Of a stretch of DNA of 64,000 bases, positions 25,743-35,400 are shown piece after piece. This stretch comes from Geminocystis sp. NIES-3708 (GTDB lineage: Bacteria; Cyanobacteriota; Cyanobacteriia; Cyanobacteriales; Cyanobacteriaceae), in assembly GCF_001548095.1 (NCBI RefSeq), contig NZ_AP014815.1, positions 496,001-560,000 on the forward strand. Reading direction: 5' to 3'. The stretch's first letter is position 1; each line of letters opens with the position of its first letter. Both the position numbers and the translations under genes were made by a program. The notes under the pieces are model-generated. The model did not search any database, was not told where the DNA came from, and saw nothing but the letters and a program-made list of their open reading frames with translations.

Positions 25743-26516
25743 TTATTCATCCAAAAATTTAGCATATCGAGTTTGATTAATGATATTTTTGATTTCTTGA
25801 TAGTTTGAAATAAAACTTGATAAATATTCGGGAGTTGTTTTGACTAAAGTACTATTAACTGACATGGAAGGAATATCTAAAAAATCAAAAATTCTGTTAA
25901 GTGTATATTGATGTTTTTCTTTTTTTATTAAATCTCTTTCATAAAAAATTGGAAGGTGAGATAAATCTTGAATTATCTTTTTTTCTTGATATTGTAAAGT
26001 TTCTTGTTCTTTAATTTTTTCTAATAAATCATCACAATTGATCACAAAATTTAGTTGAGATAAAGGATTTTCTTTTCTATCAAACCACTGATTTCTCTGT
26101 CGAGCAATAATTCTTGAGATGGCTTGTTTCAAAAGATTATTTCTAGTTAAAAAAATAATTTTCCAACCTTGAGAAGATAACTCTGTAAGAAATTTTTTTG
26201 CATTTAACTTTTGAATCATTGTTAATTGATGAATTTTTACATGAAATCCATACACTTGATGTTTACTTTTTATTGCTAAACCTTGGGCATATAATTTCGG
26301 AAAAATAAATTTCGGAAAATTATCCCAAAAAATTTCTTTGTCGCAAAAAACTTGAGGATGTGAATTAAGTAGTTCATAAAGTAACGTACTTCCTGTTCTA
26401 CCTTGAGCAAAAATAATAAACTTTTTATCTGGCATTTTATTATATTCAAAATAATTATAATAATAAGCTATAATCTCTCTTTTTCTTTTTCTGATTTCTT
26501 TGAAAGAATAGACCAT
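25743..26516 (-). CDS. Sulfotransferase family protein
   Basis: 257 residues. KFIIFAQGRTGSTLLYELLN is the 5'-phosphosulfate loop of PAPS-dependent sulfotransferases. GWKIIFLTRNNLLKQAISRI is the 3'-phosphate-binding motif. The N-terminal 26 residues are very basic, and translation may start at MPDKKFII instead. Located among glycosyltransferases, it probably sulfates a sugar of an extracellular polysaccharide, as cyanobacterial exopolymers are often sulfated. Confidence 0.8.
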   Translation of the reverse strand: MVYSFKEIRKRKREIIAYYYNYFEYNKMPDKKFIIFAQGRTGSTLLYELLNSHPQVFCDKEIFWDNFPKFIFPKLYAQGLAIKSKHQVYGFHVKIHQLTMIQKLNAKKFLTELSSQGWKIIFLTRNNLLKQAISRIIARQRNQWFDRKENPLSQLNFVINCDDLLEKIKEQETLQYQEKKIIQDLSHLPIFYERDLIKKEKHQYTLNRIFDFLDIPSMSVNSTLVKTTPEYLSSFISNYQEIKNIINQTRYAKFLDE

Positions 26517-26561
26517 ATTTGAGCAATTTTAAATTAAATTAAATTAATATAATTTTTAGTG

Positions 26562-27248
26562 TTAATAAAAACTTCTATTTCTTTCTAAAGAAGCCTTAAT
26601 AATTTTAAAAATTTCAATCCTATCAGGATCTTTGTTTGATTCATTATCACTGTGCATACGCTTCAATAATAATGTTTTTGGAATCGCAATCATCAAAACA
26701 TCAAAATCTTTAGCACGGAAAAACCATTCTGTTGCTTCTCCTCCGCAAATATATTTAGTATTAAACTTGCCAATTTTTTCAAAAACTTCTCTTTTCACAA
26801 CTAAAGTACTTGCTAAATAACCAGTATGATCTATGGATAAAAATTTTTGGTTAAAGAATGAAGGAATTGTTATCCCTGACTCCAAAAAAAAACGTTGTTT
26901 GGTGACACTATAACCGATATGAGGATTTTTAAGGAAATATTCTATTTGAATTTCAAGTTTATTATTCATCCAAATATCATCAGCATCTAAAAACGCAATA
27001 AACTCTCCTTTTGCCATCGCAATTCCTGTATTTCGAGCTACAGAAACTCCTTGATTATCTTGGTAAATATAAAGAATTTGAGGATAACTTTTCGCTATAT
27101 TTCTGCTATTATCTGTTGAACCATCATCAACTATTATTAATTCAATAGGATTATAAATCTGTTGAAAAACACTTTCGATGGCTTCCCCAAGATATTTTTC
27201 CCCGTTATAAACAGGTATAATCACGCTAACTAATGGTTTAGTTGCCAT
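26562..27248 (-). CDS. Glycosyltransferase family 2
   Basis: 228 residues of GT-A fold: PLVSVIIPVYNGEKYLGEAI, then ELIIVDDGSTDNSRNIAKSY, GVSVARNTGIAMAKGEFIAF and LDADDIW as the DxD metal site. GGEATEWFFRAKDFDVLMIA follows. Acts in the cytoplasm on a lipid-linked or protein acceptor. 37 bp separate it from the upstream GT4 gene in the same cluster. Confidence 0.9.
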   Translation of the reverse strand: MATKPLVSVIIPVYNGEKYLGEAIESVFQQIYNPIELIIVDDGSTDNSRNIAKSYPQILYIYQDNQGVSVARNTGIAMAKGEFIAFLDADDIWMNNKLEIQIEYFLKNPHIGYSVTKQRFFLESGITIPSFFNQKFLSIDHTGYLASTLVVKREVFEKIGKFNTKYICGGEATEWFFRAKDFDVLMIAIPKTLLLKRMHSDNESNKDPDRIEIFKIIKASLERNRSFY

Positions 27249-27285
27249 AAAAAACTTAGTATTTTGATAGTTATTTTTAAATTTT

Positions 27286-28803
27286 TTATTCGGTAAAAAG
27301 AGAGTTTAACATTTTTTGAGCAAGGATAAATTGAGGATTATTGTTAATAATATATTCTAAAGATGTTTTAGCTGTATCTAAATCTTTAAGAACGATGGCA
27401 CATTGAGCAATATACCAATAAATTCGCCAATGATTAAAACCTAAATTTAACGATATTTCAAACTCTGATAAAGCAGAAGAATATCTATGTTGATTTTGTA
27501 ATACTAATCCACACCATAATCTTAAATAAGCATCATCAGGATAATAATTTCGATATTGAATAATACCTCCTTCACCAGCTGACAATAATACTGATGATTG
27601 GGCAATTTTAGCCTCTGCACTCAATAATTCTTGGGTATCATCACAACTTAAACTTACTTGAAATTGTGGTGCTGACTCTCCTAAAGATTCAATAAACAAT
27701 TGTGCTGGTGTTTTATTTTGACTAAAATTAATGATATCTTGCCATAATCTTTTTCTCTTAGGTAATGCCATCATTTGTTGATAAATATTATGGAGTTTTT
27801 TTGCCCAATATTTACTATTAAAATTTTCTAGGGCATAATGACGGGCATTTTTTCCTAATCTGATTCTTTCTTCTGGATAATGATAAAGATATTCGATCGC
27901 ATTTCGATATTCTGACTCACTGTTAACAATTAAACCATTTTGATTATGGGTTACTAGACATTTAACACCGCCATAAGGAAACACAACAGGAGGTATTCCT
28001 GCATACATGGCTTCTTGTAAACTTTTTTCCGAAGTAGCATAAGTATCTTCACATAAGGGATAACCAAAAACATCTAAAATTGCTAAAATCTGTTTAATAT
28101 TTTCCACATAACCACGAAAATCGAATTTATCTGCAATTCCTAGTTGATTTACTTCTTCTTGTAACTGTTTTTCAATGCCACCACCACAAACAATAAATTT
28201 TACATTGGGAATGGAAACCTCCCCACTCATAGAAATATAATGAGGGTGCATTTTTGCAAAATTAACCGTACCAATATAACCGACATTAAAAGTATTATGA
28301 GGTTGAGGTTGTAAATTTTTAAGTCTATCGTCATCAGCAATACCATAAACTATATCCTTTTGGTTTTCAGAAATGTGATCAAATATTGGTAAATTAAGAG
28401 TATAAGGACTTGTAGTTAAAGCAAAATCTGAGTAACTAAGTAATCCTGTTGTGATGATTTGAGGAGGTTTATCACCAATAATTTTAAACCACAATAACAA
28501 ACGCATAGGCGGAAAATCTAAGGAAAGAAACTCATAAATTGAGGGATTATTCCAAAAATGAATTTGCACAATATCAGCCTTTTCAATTTCTTGTATCAGA
28601 ATTTCTCTGTCAGGTTTACGAAAAACCTTGATTTGAGCTTGCTTAGCTTGAATGAGAGTTAAAGGATAAACATCTGAGTGTAGGGTAATAATACAGTGTT
28701 CTTGAATAAGATTTTGTTTCAAAGCATATTTAGCAGAGGCGATTAGTGAACGAGCAGGTCCAGTGCTTGATAATTTATCGATAATATGGAGTATCTTGAT
28801 CAT
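27286..28803 (-). CDS. GT4 glycosyltransferase with C-terminal TPR region
   Basis: 505 residues. The first 370 residues are a GT-B enzyme (FNVGYIGTVNFAKMHPHYIS; EEVNQLGIADKFDFRGYVEN; EKSLQEAMYAGIPPVVFPYG). The last 110 residues hold helical repeats: YPDDAYLRLWCGLVLQNQHR, then SLNLGFNHWRIYWYIAQCAI. It heads the cluster of glycosyltransferase and sulfotransferase genes that reads toward lower coordinates. Likely part of surface-polysaccharide assembly. Confidence 0.86.
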   Translation of the reverse strand: MIKILHIIDKLSSTGPARSLIASAKYALKQNLIQEHCIITLHSDVYPLTLIQAKQAQIKVFRKPDREILIQEIEKADIVQIHFWNNPSIYEFLSLDFPPMRLLLWFKIIGDKPPQIITTGLLSYSDFALTTSPYTLNLPIFDHISENQKDIVYGIADDDRLKNLQPQPHNTFNVGYIGTVNFAKMHPHYISMSGEVSIPNVKFIVCGGGIEKQLQEEVNQLGIADKFDFRGYVENIKQILAILDVFGYPLCEDTYATSEKSLQEAMYAGIPPVVFPYGGVKCLVTHNQNGLIVNSESEYRNAIEYLYHYPEERIRLGKNARHYALENFNSKYWAKKLHNIYQQMMALPKRKRLWQDIINFSQNKTPAQLFIESLGESAPQFQVSLSCDDTQELLSAEAKIAQSSVLLSAGEGGIIQYRNYYPDDAYLRLWCGLVLQNQHRYSSALSEFEISLNLGFNHWRIYWYIAQCAIVLKDLDTAKTSLEYIINNNPQFILAQKMLNSLFTE

Positions 28804-28891
28804 TTAATGTCGGTTAAAAAGTTATAGGAATAAATCTTGCAAAGACGCAAAGATTTCAATGTATTGTAAGTTTTTATCCTAATTTGATTTA

Positions 28892-29147
28892 AGTACCCAC
28901 ACAAAATTAATTGTATAATCATTTCAAATAAGAATAAGACAATTAGCCAGTACAATAGTTACAAAATTATTTTACCTAAAGTCATCTCCCCTCCTTGATG
29001 AATTCTCGCTTCTTTTAAAGCACTAAAATCATGTTCAATATCGTTAAAATTAGGGAAATATATCAGCAAAATAACATCTTATGATCTGCTATTTCTACTA
29101 ATTTTTTTATTCTGTTTTTCTATGAATTAGTTCATTATCCATAATTA
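28892..29147 (-). pseudogene. IS630-family transposase relic, C-terminal part and right end
   Basis: On the minus strand the sequence from 29147 reads LIMDNELIHRKTE, then, after stops and a frameshift, NFNDIEHDFSALKEARI (28959-29078), which is the DDE-domain end of IS630-type transposases (MDNAPIH and the catalytic Glu segment). The element's end is about AGTACCCACACAAAATTAAT at 28892, next to a TA. The missing first part of the same element is found at 37766-38316. The two pieces meet at an IS982 insertion with TAATTA duplicated. Confidence 0.75.
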
Positions 29148-29231
29148 ACCTCAGTTTTGGATAAGAAAACAGGCAAATAGTAAGCTGAATATAGCAAACT
29201 ATCAAACTAACTACTGCCTTATGTTTAATTG
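29148..29231 (+). mobile_element. IS982 left end (84 bp), cut by IS1
   Basis: Begins with the terminal repeat ACCTCAGTTTTGGATAAG, nearly identical to the IS982 right-end repeat ACCTGAGTTTTGGTTAAG seen at 38317 and (inverted) at 43273-43290. ATGTTTAATT at 29221-29230 is probably the first codons of its transposase, and IS1 begins at 29232. TAATTA at 29142-29147 precedes it and matches TAATTA at 38311-38316, the target duplication of this IS982 within IS630. Confidence 0.7.
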
Positions 29232-29243
29232 GCATTGGTGATT

Positions 29244-29594
29244 TTAGGTATGAAGAAGACTAAAAGTAGGTCTCCCTAAAGGACGAAAAGGAATTGGTAT
29301 ATCTTTAAATTTGAGATAGTGAATCAATAGTGAAACAGAATACTTTAAAATCTCCATGGATTTTGAATAACATAAAGTTTTTCGATGTACTCTAGCAAGA
29401 TAATGTCTTAATCTCGTATTTTCTCCCTCCACTCTGGTCATGTATGTTTTACAGATGATTTGGTCGCCCTCAGGAATAAAGTTTCCATAGACTTTCCACC
29501 CGTCTGTTACATAAAAATAACAATGCCATTTTTTTACTTGCTCCCACAACGGTCTAAATGTTTTTGCACTTCTATCCCCTATGACCCATTCCAA
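29244..29594 (-). CDS. IS1-family transposase, InsB frame
   Basis: The frame carries the catalytic second Asp in YVTDGWKVYG and the Glu in MTRVEGENTRLRHYLARVHR, typical of IS1 transposases. The named start at EWVIGDRS is inside the protein: homology extends upstream through KKKPIWRWTAVDHFHEGIL, reached from insA by a -1 shift on a run of nine A (T on the plus strand, 29640-29648). This copy has no stop in the fused frame, so InsAB' could be produced. Confidence 0.88.
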   Translation of the reverse strand: MEWVIGDRSAKTFRPLWEQVKKWHCYFYVTDGWKVYGNFIPEGDQIICKTYMTRVEGENTRLRHYLARVHRKTLCYSKSMEILKYSVSLLIHYLKFKDIPIPFRPLGRPTFSLLHT

Positions 29595-29614
29595 TATACC
29601 CTCGTGAAAATGAT

Positions 29615-29977
29615 CTACCGCTGTCCATCGCCAGATTGGTTTTTTTTTGAGCCGACAAAGGTTTGCAATTCATCTAATTCTCCAACTTCTGGTAGCGTTT
29701 CTGGATGATAGCTCTGTGGCAAAATTTGACCCACTGCTTTAACCCAAGAGATGATCGTTGTATGATGCACCTGTTTAATCCTCCCAATAGCTCGAAAACC
29801 CATACCATTGACGTACATTTTTAAGCATTCTTTTCTGAGATCATCACTATAACCTTTACCACTGAGTTGTTCTGGAGCTATAAATTGTCCGCGACAATGA
29901 ACACAAATATGATTTTGTTTTCCTTTTTTTATGCCATTTTTATTGATATTCTTGGAGCCACATTCTGGACATTTCAT
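29615..29977 (-). CDS. IS1-family InsA (zinc finger and first catalytic Asp)
   Basis: 120 residues. MKCPECGSKNINKNGIKKGK and CVHCRGQF form the N-terminal zinc finger that binds the IS ends. A helix-turn-helix follows (GMGFRAIGRIKQVHHTTIIS). ELDELQTFVGSKK carries the first catalytic Asp just before the A9 slippery run; unshifted translation ends after NQSGDGQR. In IS1, free InsA represses and competes with the transframe InsAB' transposase. Confidence 0.9.
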   Translation of the reverse strand: MKCPECGSKNINKNGIKKGKQNHICVHCRGQFIAPEQLSGKGYSDDLRKECLKMYVNGMGFRAIGRIKQVHHTTIISWVKAVGQILPQSYHPETLPEVGELDELQTFVGSKKNQSGDGQR

Positions 29978-30030
29978 GTTTTTTTACTTCACTTTTTTCC
30001 TCTTTCTATCATACCCTCATTCACCAACGC

Positions 30031-30153
30031 CGGAGGATCGACAAATATGAGATCGATCGATTCATTTTCGATATATTCGTTTAATACTGTGATAGCATCT
30101 CCTAAAATAATTTTTGTTTTTTCATTTTGAACAGTATATTGTGAATTCATCAT
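30031..30153 (-). pseudogene. DNA methyltransferase N-terminus truncated by IS1
   Basis: Only 41 codons remain: MMNSQYTVQNEKTKIILGDA, then ITVLNEYIENESIDLIFVDP and P. LGDAI and LIFVDPP are the beginning of the catalytic DPPYN motif of N4/N6-type adenine or cytosine methylases with this gene order (motif IV first). IS1 starts exactly after DPP. The remaining domain is not found in the window. It follows the KilA-N gene by 54 bp on the same strand, suggesting a former two-gene unit. Confidence 0.78.
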
Positions 30154-30207
30154 AGGTGAATTTTTATAAAATTATTCACGGTAAAGTTAAAAGCTAAATT
30201 TAAAATT

Positions 30208-31026
30208 TCAAGAAGTTGATTTTATTTTTCTTAATATTGGTTTTACTTCACATCCAATAGCTTCAGAAATTAACTTACATTCTTCAGAACTAACAAATTC
30301 TCTAACATATTTAGGAAACTTTTCAGGAATATAAGTATCTTCTAACCATTGATGAAATATTCCTAATAAATCATAGGGATAAATATTGGCTAATTGTTGT
30401 CCTCTACTATCTGGGTAATAATGAATATATTGTTCAAAGCTAGAAGTATCATAATCTTTTTGTTCTCTTAAATAACGACACCATGCTCTACCAATAGAAA
30501 TATCAATAGTTGCTCTATCATGTAAAGGTATGTCTTTAGCCTCTAATCGTCTCATCAATTTACCTATTTCTTCAAAAACACACCATGTACCTTTCGGTAG
30601 TTGAGTTTTTTGTTCAAATAACATTAAGCGTTGATACCAAACTCGTTGATAAGGATATAATTGAAACGTTTGTTCAACAGGGATTTTACCAATTAAAAGC
30701 CATTGTTCAACCCATTCAGATACCATCATCTCAAATTCTGGCGACAACCACATAGCAAAAGATACAGCTAATTTAGGATGTAACCAAATTTCTGTATTTT
30801 TACCTGCTCCTTTTTTCTGAACTAAATCATAAACTTCAATTCCCGTTTTATCCGATAAAAGTTCTAAAAATTCTATTGTTCTATTTCGTTCAAACCAATC
30901 ATTAGGATTTCTATATTTTCCTGTTTGTTTTTCATAGGCTTTTGTCAGTTTACTAGCACTAATATAACCATCATTTTTTCTTTGACTAACGACTAACCCA
31001 CCAACTTGATGTTCAATGTATTGCAT
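30208..31026 (-). CDS. KilA-N domain protein
   Basis: 272 residues. Residues 1-110 form a KilA-N (APSES-like) DNA-binding domain: QRKNDGYISASKLTKAYEKQ, NPNDWFERNRTIEFLELLSD, then TEIWLHPKLAVSFAMWLSPE, common in phage and large-virus proteins. The C-terminal 150 residues (YPYQRVWYQRLMLFEQKTQL onward) include WCVFEEIGKLMRRLEAKDIP and are not recognised. It lies between a methyltransferase start and dgt. A role as regulator or target-recognition partner of the methylase is inference. Confidence 0.8.
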   Translation of the reverse strand: MQYIEHQVGGLVVSQRKNDGYISASKLTKAYEKQTGKYRNPNDWFERNRTIEFLELLSDKTGIEVYDLVQKKGAGKNTEIWLHPKLAVSFAMWLSPEFEMMVSEWVEQWLLIGKIPVEQTFQLYPYQRVWYQRLMLFEQKTQLPKGTWCVFEEIGKLMRRLEAKDIPLHDRATIDISIGRAWCRYLREQKDYDTSSFEQYIHYYPDSRGQQLANIYPYDLLGIFHQWLEDTYIPEKFPKYVREFVSSEECKLISEAIGCEVKPILRKIKSTS

Positions 31027-31084
31027 TTATTGTTGCCTCACGGTAAAAATTAAACTACATCAGGATTAAAATAACTTAAGTGTT

Positions 31085-32383
31085 TCAGAATTGATTACTC
31101 CACAGATTTCTATCATATATCATATCCAAAGATGATGAACCAAAATACCTTTTATATTCTTGCATAGCAAATGAGTCCATCATTCCCGCAATATAGTCAA
31201 TTATGACTCTTTTTATAATAGAATAATCATCTGATACATTTTTAGTAATTGCTCTTAATTCTGGTGGTAATAATAATAAATCTTTGTTAAATTTAGAATC
31301 ACTGTAAACCTCAAAAAGTCCTCTAATAATTCGTTCTCCTTGTTTCTCGTAAAGCTGAATATCTTTTTTCCTCAATAATGCTTTAAATACTAGTTTTTTT
31401 AGTCCCTCTGCTAATTTAATGAAATTTTTATTTTTATATCCCAATTGTTTTGATCCATCTTTATCAACTAATCCAATATCATTCATTAATATATGAACAA
31501 TATTTGAAGTTAACTCTTTTCTCAAGATAAATGAATATTCTTCCGATGTATTAAGTCTATTATTTTCTCTTCCTTTCAATGCCACAATTCTTGCGGGTGT
31601 TGCAATTTCATTTTTAAAAACATCACGAATTGATTTAAACTCCTCATCAATATCAAATTCATACATCATTTCGGATAAAGTAATAAAACCAAAGCTAATA
31701 GCATCTTCTAAATCATGAGCAGCATAAGCAATTTCATCAGCTAAATCCATAATTTGAGCATCAATACTTTTTTTAATGTCTATTTGTTTATCTTTTATTT
31801 CTCGATACAAAAAATGGTAATCATCATTATATAAAAACTTATTTGGTTTATCTGGATTTTCACCTTTTCTATAAAAATATTTAGTTACGCCTAAAAGTGT
31901 TCTTACAGTAAGATTTAATCCTGCAAAAGCATAATGTTTTTTTTCTAAACGATGAAGAATCCTAAAAGTTTGTGCGTTTCCTTCGTAACCTCCAATATCT
32001 TCAGCCAATTCATTCAATATTTTTTCTCCTGCATGACCAAAAGGAGGATTTCCCATATCATGACATAAAGAACAAGTTTCAGAAACAACAGGGTTTTCTA
32101 ATCCTAAATTTGTAGCAATACTCTCAGCAATTTGAGCAACTTCTAGGCTATGAGTTAATCTATTTCTATGAAAATTAGTATGATCTACTCCTAATAACTG
32201 CATTTTACCTTGTAATCTCCGAAAAGAAGAACAATATAAAACTCTTGAATAATCCCTTCTATATTCATCTCTGCCCTTTCCTCTCGTATCTTCTGGATGT
32301 TGATGAAAACGAGAGTTAAATTTTTTGACTTTATCTTCTTGTTCTTTGGCAAAATCCAGTGTTTCTTGATCGTAAATACTTAT
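31085..32383 (-). CDS. dgt: Deoxyguanosinetriphosphate triphosphohydrolase-like (dGTPase) HD protein, start uncertain
   Basis: HD-domain dNTP hydrolase: HRNRLTHSLEVAQIAESIAT supplies the His, CSLCHDMGNPPFGHAGE the HD metal pair, and QIMDLADEIAYAAHDLEDAI the distal Asp. From the first ATG (32203) the protein lacks the conserved N-terminus. Upstream in the same frame is RDEYRRDYSRVLYCSSFRRL-QGKMQ, which belongs to all Dgt proteins and contacts nucleotide, preceded by SIYDQETLDFAKEQ. The only plausible initiator before that is ATA at 32381-32383, with no strong ribosome site. Clean homology argues that the gene is expressed or only recently lost its ATG. Confidence 0.82.
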   Translation of the reverse strand: MSIYDQETLDFAKEQEDKVKKFNSRFHQHPEDTRGKGRDEYRRDYSRVLYCSSFRRLQGKMQLLGVDHTNFHRNRLTHSLEVAQIAESIATNLGLENPVVSETCSLCHDMGNPPFGHAGEKILNELAEDIGGYEGNAQTFRILHRLEKKHYAFAGLNLTVRTLLGVTKYFYRKGENPDKPNKFLYNDDYHFLYREIKDKQIDIKKSIDAQIMDLADEIAYAAHDLEDAISFGFITLSEMMYEFDIDEEFKSIRDVFKNEIATPARIVALKGRENNRLNTSEEYSFILRKELTSNIVHILMNDIGLVDKDGSKQLGYKNKNFIKLAEGLKKLVFKALLRKKDIQLYEKQGERIIRGLFEVYSDSKFNKDLLLLPPELRAITKNVSDDYSIIKRVIIDYIAGMMDSFAMQEYKRYFGSSSLDMIYDRNLWSNQF

Positions 32384-32454
32384 AAATTGTCAAACTTTAT
32401 TTATCAATTATTATTAGCATATTTAGTGAGCAAAAAGCTCACCTTAATGATAAT

Positions 32455-35400
32455 TTAAGCACTAAAATACTTAGCTACAGGATGATAACAAACGATCGCA
32501 CTTGTGGACTGTTCGGGGTAGATTTGTTCTGACTCATCCATATACATACCAATCCGTTTAGCGTCTAGTAAATCTAATTGTACATACTGATCTTGCATAT
32601 TCGGACAGGCAGGATAACCAAAACTATACCGTGAACCTTGATAATGTTGCTTAAAGATTTCTTTGATATTGTCAGGCTCTAAATGTCCAAAACCCAACTC
32701 ACGGCGAATCCTTGCATGACACCATTCCGCCATCGCTTCCGCCGTTTGCACCGCCATACCATGATAATAGAGGTAATTGGTATATTCATCATTAGCAAAC
32801 AGTTTTTGAGCGTATTCTGTGGCAACTTCTCCCACTGTCACCGCTTGGAGAGGGAAAACATCAATTATGCCAGAGTCTTTAGAGGCGAAAAAGTCAGCAA
32901 TACACAACCTTTTACCAGACTTTTGACGAGGAAATTCAAACTTGGCAATTTCTTCTTTAGCTTCTGGATTTTCTGGGTTATAAATATATAAAGTATTGCC
33001 CTCCGATTGACAAGGAAAATAACCATAAACTAGGGTAGGATGTAATAAATTTTCCGCTTTAATTTTCGCTTTCCATTCCTCTAAAATAGGGTAAACTTTT
33101 TCTTGTAAAAACTGATCATATTCCTCCCTCGGTTGCCCTTGAGGTTTACGAAATTGCCATTGCCCAGCAAAGAGTGCTTGTAAGTCTAAATACCAGAGAA
33201 TTTCATCTAAATTAAGCTCATCAGGAGACATGATTTTTGTACCCCAAAAAGGAGGAGTTGAACGTTCAATATTTGCATCCACTGCTTCACTTCTTCGGGT
33301 ATCAATTTCTTTAATTTCTGATTTAGATTTAGCCTGTTTTTCCTCCTGTTTTACTTCTCCCGATTCGTCAAAATTACGTCCTTTAAAGATACTATTTTCT
33401 GATGTAAAATCGCCTAAAAATCCGTCTAAGTTATCCCATTGATTACTTTTTTTAGAAGGCATTAATTTATCCATAAAATGCAAATCAGCAAAGGCATCTT
33501 TTCCGTAAACGACTTTACCTTGATAAGTATTTTGACAGTCTTCATAGACAAATTTCGGAGTTAATGCCGCCCCCCCTAAGATAACAGGCACGGTAATTCC
33601 CTCTTGGTTAAATGTCTCTAAATTGTCTTTCATAAAAGCAGTAGATTTTACTAATAAACCACTCATGGCGATACAATCTGCGTTGGATTCACGATAGGCT
33701 TGAATAATATTTTCTACGGGTTGTTTAATACCTAAATTAATCACTTTATAGCCGTTATTAGAGAGAATAATATCGACTAAATTTTTGCCAATATCGTGAA
33801 CATCTCCTTTCACCGTAGCGATTAAAAATGTGCCTTTTCCACTGCCATTTGTATCTGCTTTATCCATAAATGGTTCAAGAAAAGCAACGGCGGCTTTCAT
33901 AGTTTGAGCAGACTGTAAAACGAACGGTAATTGCATTTGTCCACTACCAAATAATTCTCCCACAACTTTCATCCCATCTAACAAATAAATGTTGATAATA
34001 TCTAAGGGAGGATACTTTTCTAAAGCAATATTTAAAGCATCTTCTAAGCCGATTCTTTCCCCTTCAATAATATGTTGTTTTAACCTTTCTTCGATGGGTA
34101 AATCTGCCACATTTTTCTTATTACTTTTAGTGGTTTTACCCTCAAATAAGGTGGTTAATTTTCCTAATGGATCATAAGTGCAAATATCACCGTCAAATTC
34201 TCTTTTATCATAGATTAAATCAGTGCAAATTTTCAGTGCTTCTTCGTCAATTTTTGCCAATGGTAATATTTTACTAGCAGATACGATCGCACCATCCATC
34301 CCTACTTGCATGGCTTCATGAAGAAACACCGAGTTTAACACCTGTCTCGCCGCAGGATTCAACCCAAAGGAGATATTCGACACCCCCAACATGAAATGAC
34401 ATTCGGGGAACATTGCATGGATGCGTTGGATAGATTCGATCGTTGCTTTACCGTTTTCTCTGTCTTCCTCAATCCCCGTAGAAATGGGCAAAGCAAGGGT
34501 ATCGAAAAAGATTTCATGGGCTGGAATACCATAGTTAACCACATCATTATAAGCCCGTTGGGCGATCGCAACTTTTTGATCAGCCGTGCGCGCCATACCA
34601 TCCTCATCGATTGTACCAATAACCACCCCAGCACCGTATTCCTTCGCCAATGCCAACACCTTGAAAAATCGTTCTTCCCCGTCTTCGTAGTTGGTAGAAT
34701 TGAGGATACATTTACCCCCCGCAACCTTTAAACCTGCCTCCATTTTTTGCCACTCGGTGGAGTCTAACATCAAGGGAAGGGTAACGTTATTCACCAGACG
34801 GGAAGCCAATTCGTGCATATCTTTCACCCCGTCGCGCCCCACATAATCCACGTTGACATCGAGGATGTGCGCCCCTTCTTTTACTTGCGCTTTGGCAAGG
34901 GAAATTAAACCATCCCAATCTTCGGCATTGAGTAAATCACGGCATTTTTTCGAGCCACTGGCGTTGAGTCTTTCCCCCACAATTAAGAAAGAATTATCCT
35001 GTTGATAGGGTTGAGTGGTGTAAATGGATGCCGCCGAAGGCTCATAATGATATTGTCTTTCTTTTGGTTTTAATGTACTAGCGATTTCTGCTAAGGCTCT
35101 AATATGCTCGTAACGGGTTCCACAACACCCGCCGATAATTTGAACCCCTAAGTCTTCGATAAAGTGCATTAAACTCATTTTTAACTCTATTGGAGTCAAG
35201 CGGTAATGAGCTTGTCCGCCCACGTTTTCAGGTAAACCAGCGTTAGGCACACAGGAAACAACAAAAGGGGAGTTTTCGCTTAAATATTTGATGTGGGGTT
35301 TCATTAAATCAGGTCCTGTGGCGCAGTTTAGCCCCATAATATCGATAGGGTAGCGCTCTAAAATGGCGAGGGCGGCGTTAATTTCTGTACCTACTAACAT

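Larger units (their letters stand above)
29232..30030 (-). mobile_element. IS1-family insertion sequence, copy 1 (799 bp)
   Basis: Terminal repeats GCATTGGTGA (29232-29241) and TCACCAACGC (30021-30030) bound a 799-bp element with two overlapping frames, insA and insB. Copy 2 (38366-39164) has the same length and near-identical sequence in opposite orientation. No flanking target duplication exists: TTTAATTG on the left, CGGAGGAT on the right. This agrees with a rearrangement between copies rather than simple insertion. The upper side cuts a DNA methyltransferase gene, the lower side an IS982. Confidence 0.92.

Noticed and set aside
34359..34731. Opposed frames of 111 and 121 residues inside metH
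   Set aside because: Shadow frames of a strongly conserved gene; the compositions are not protein-like.
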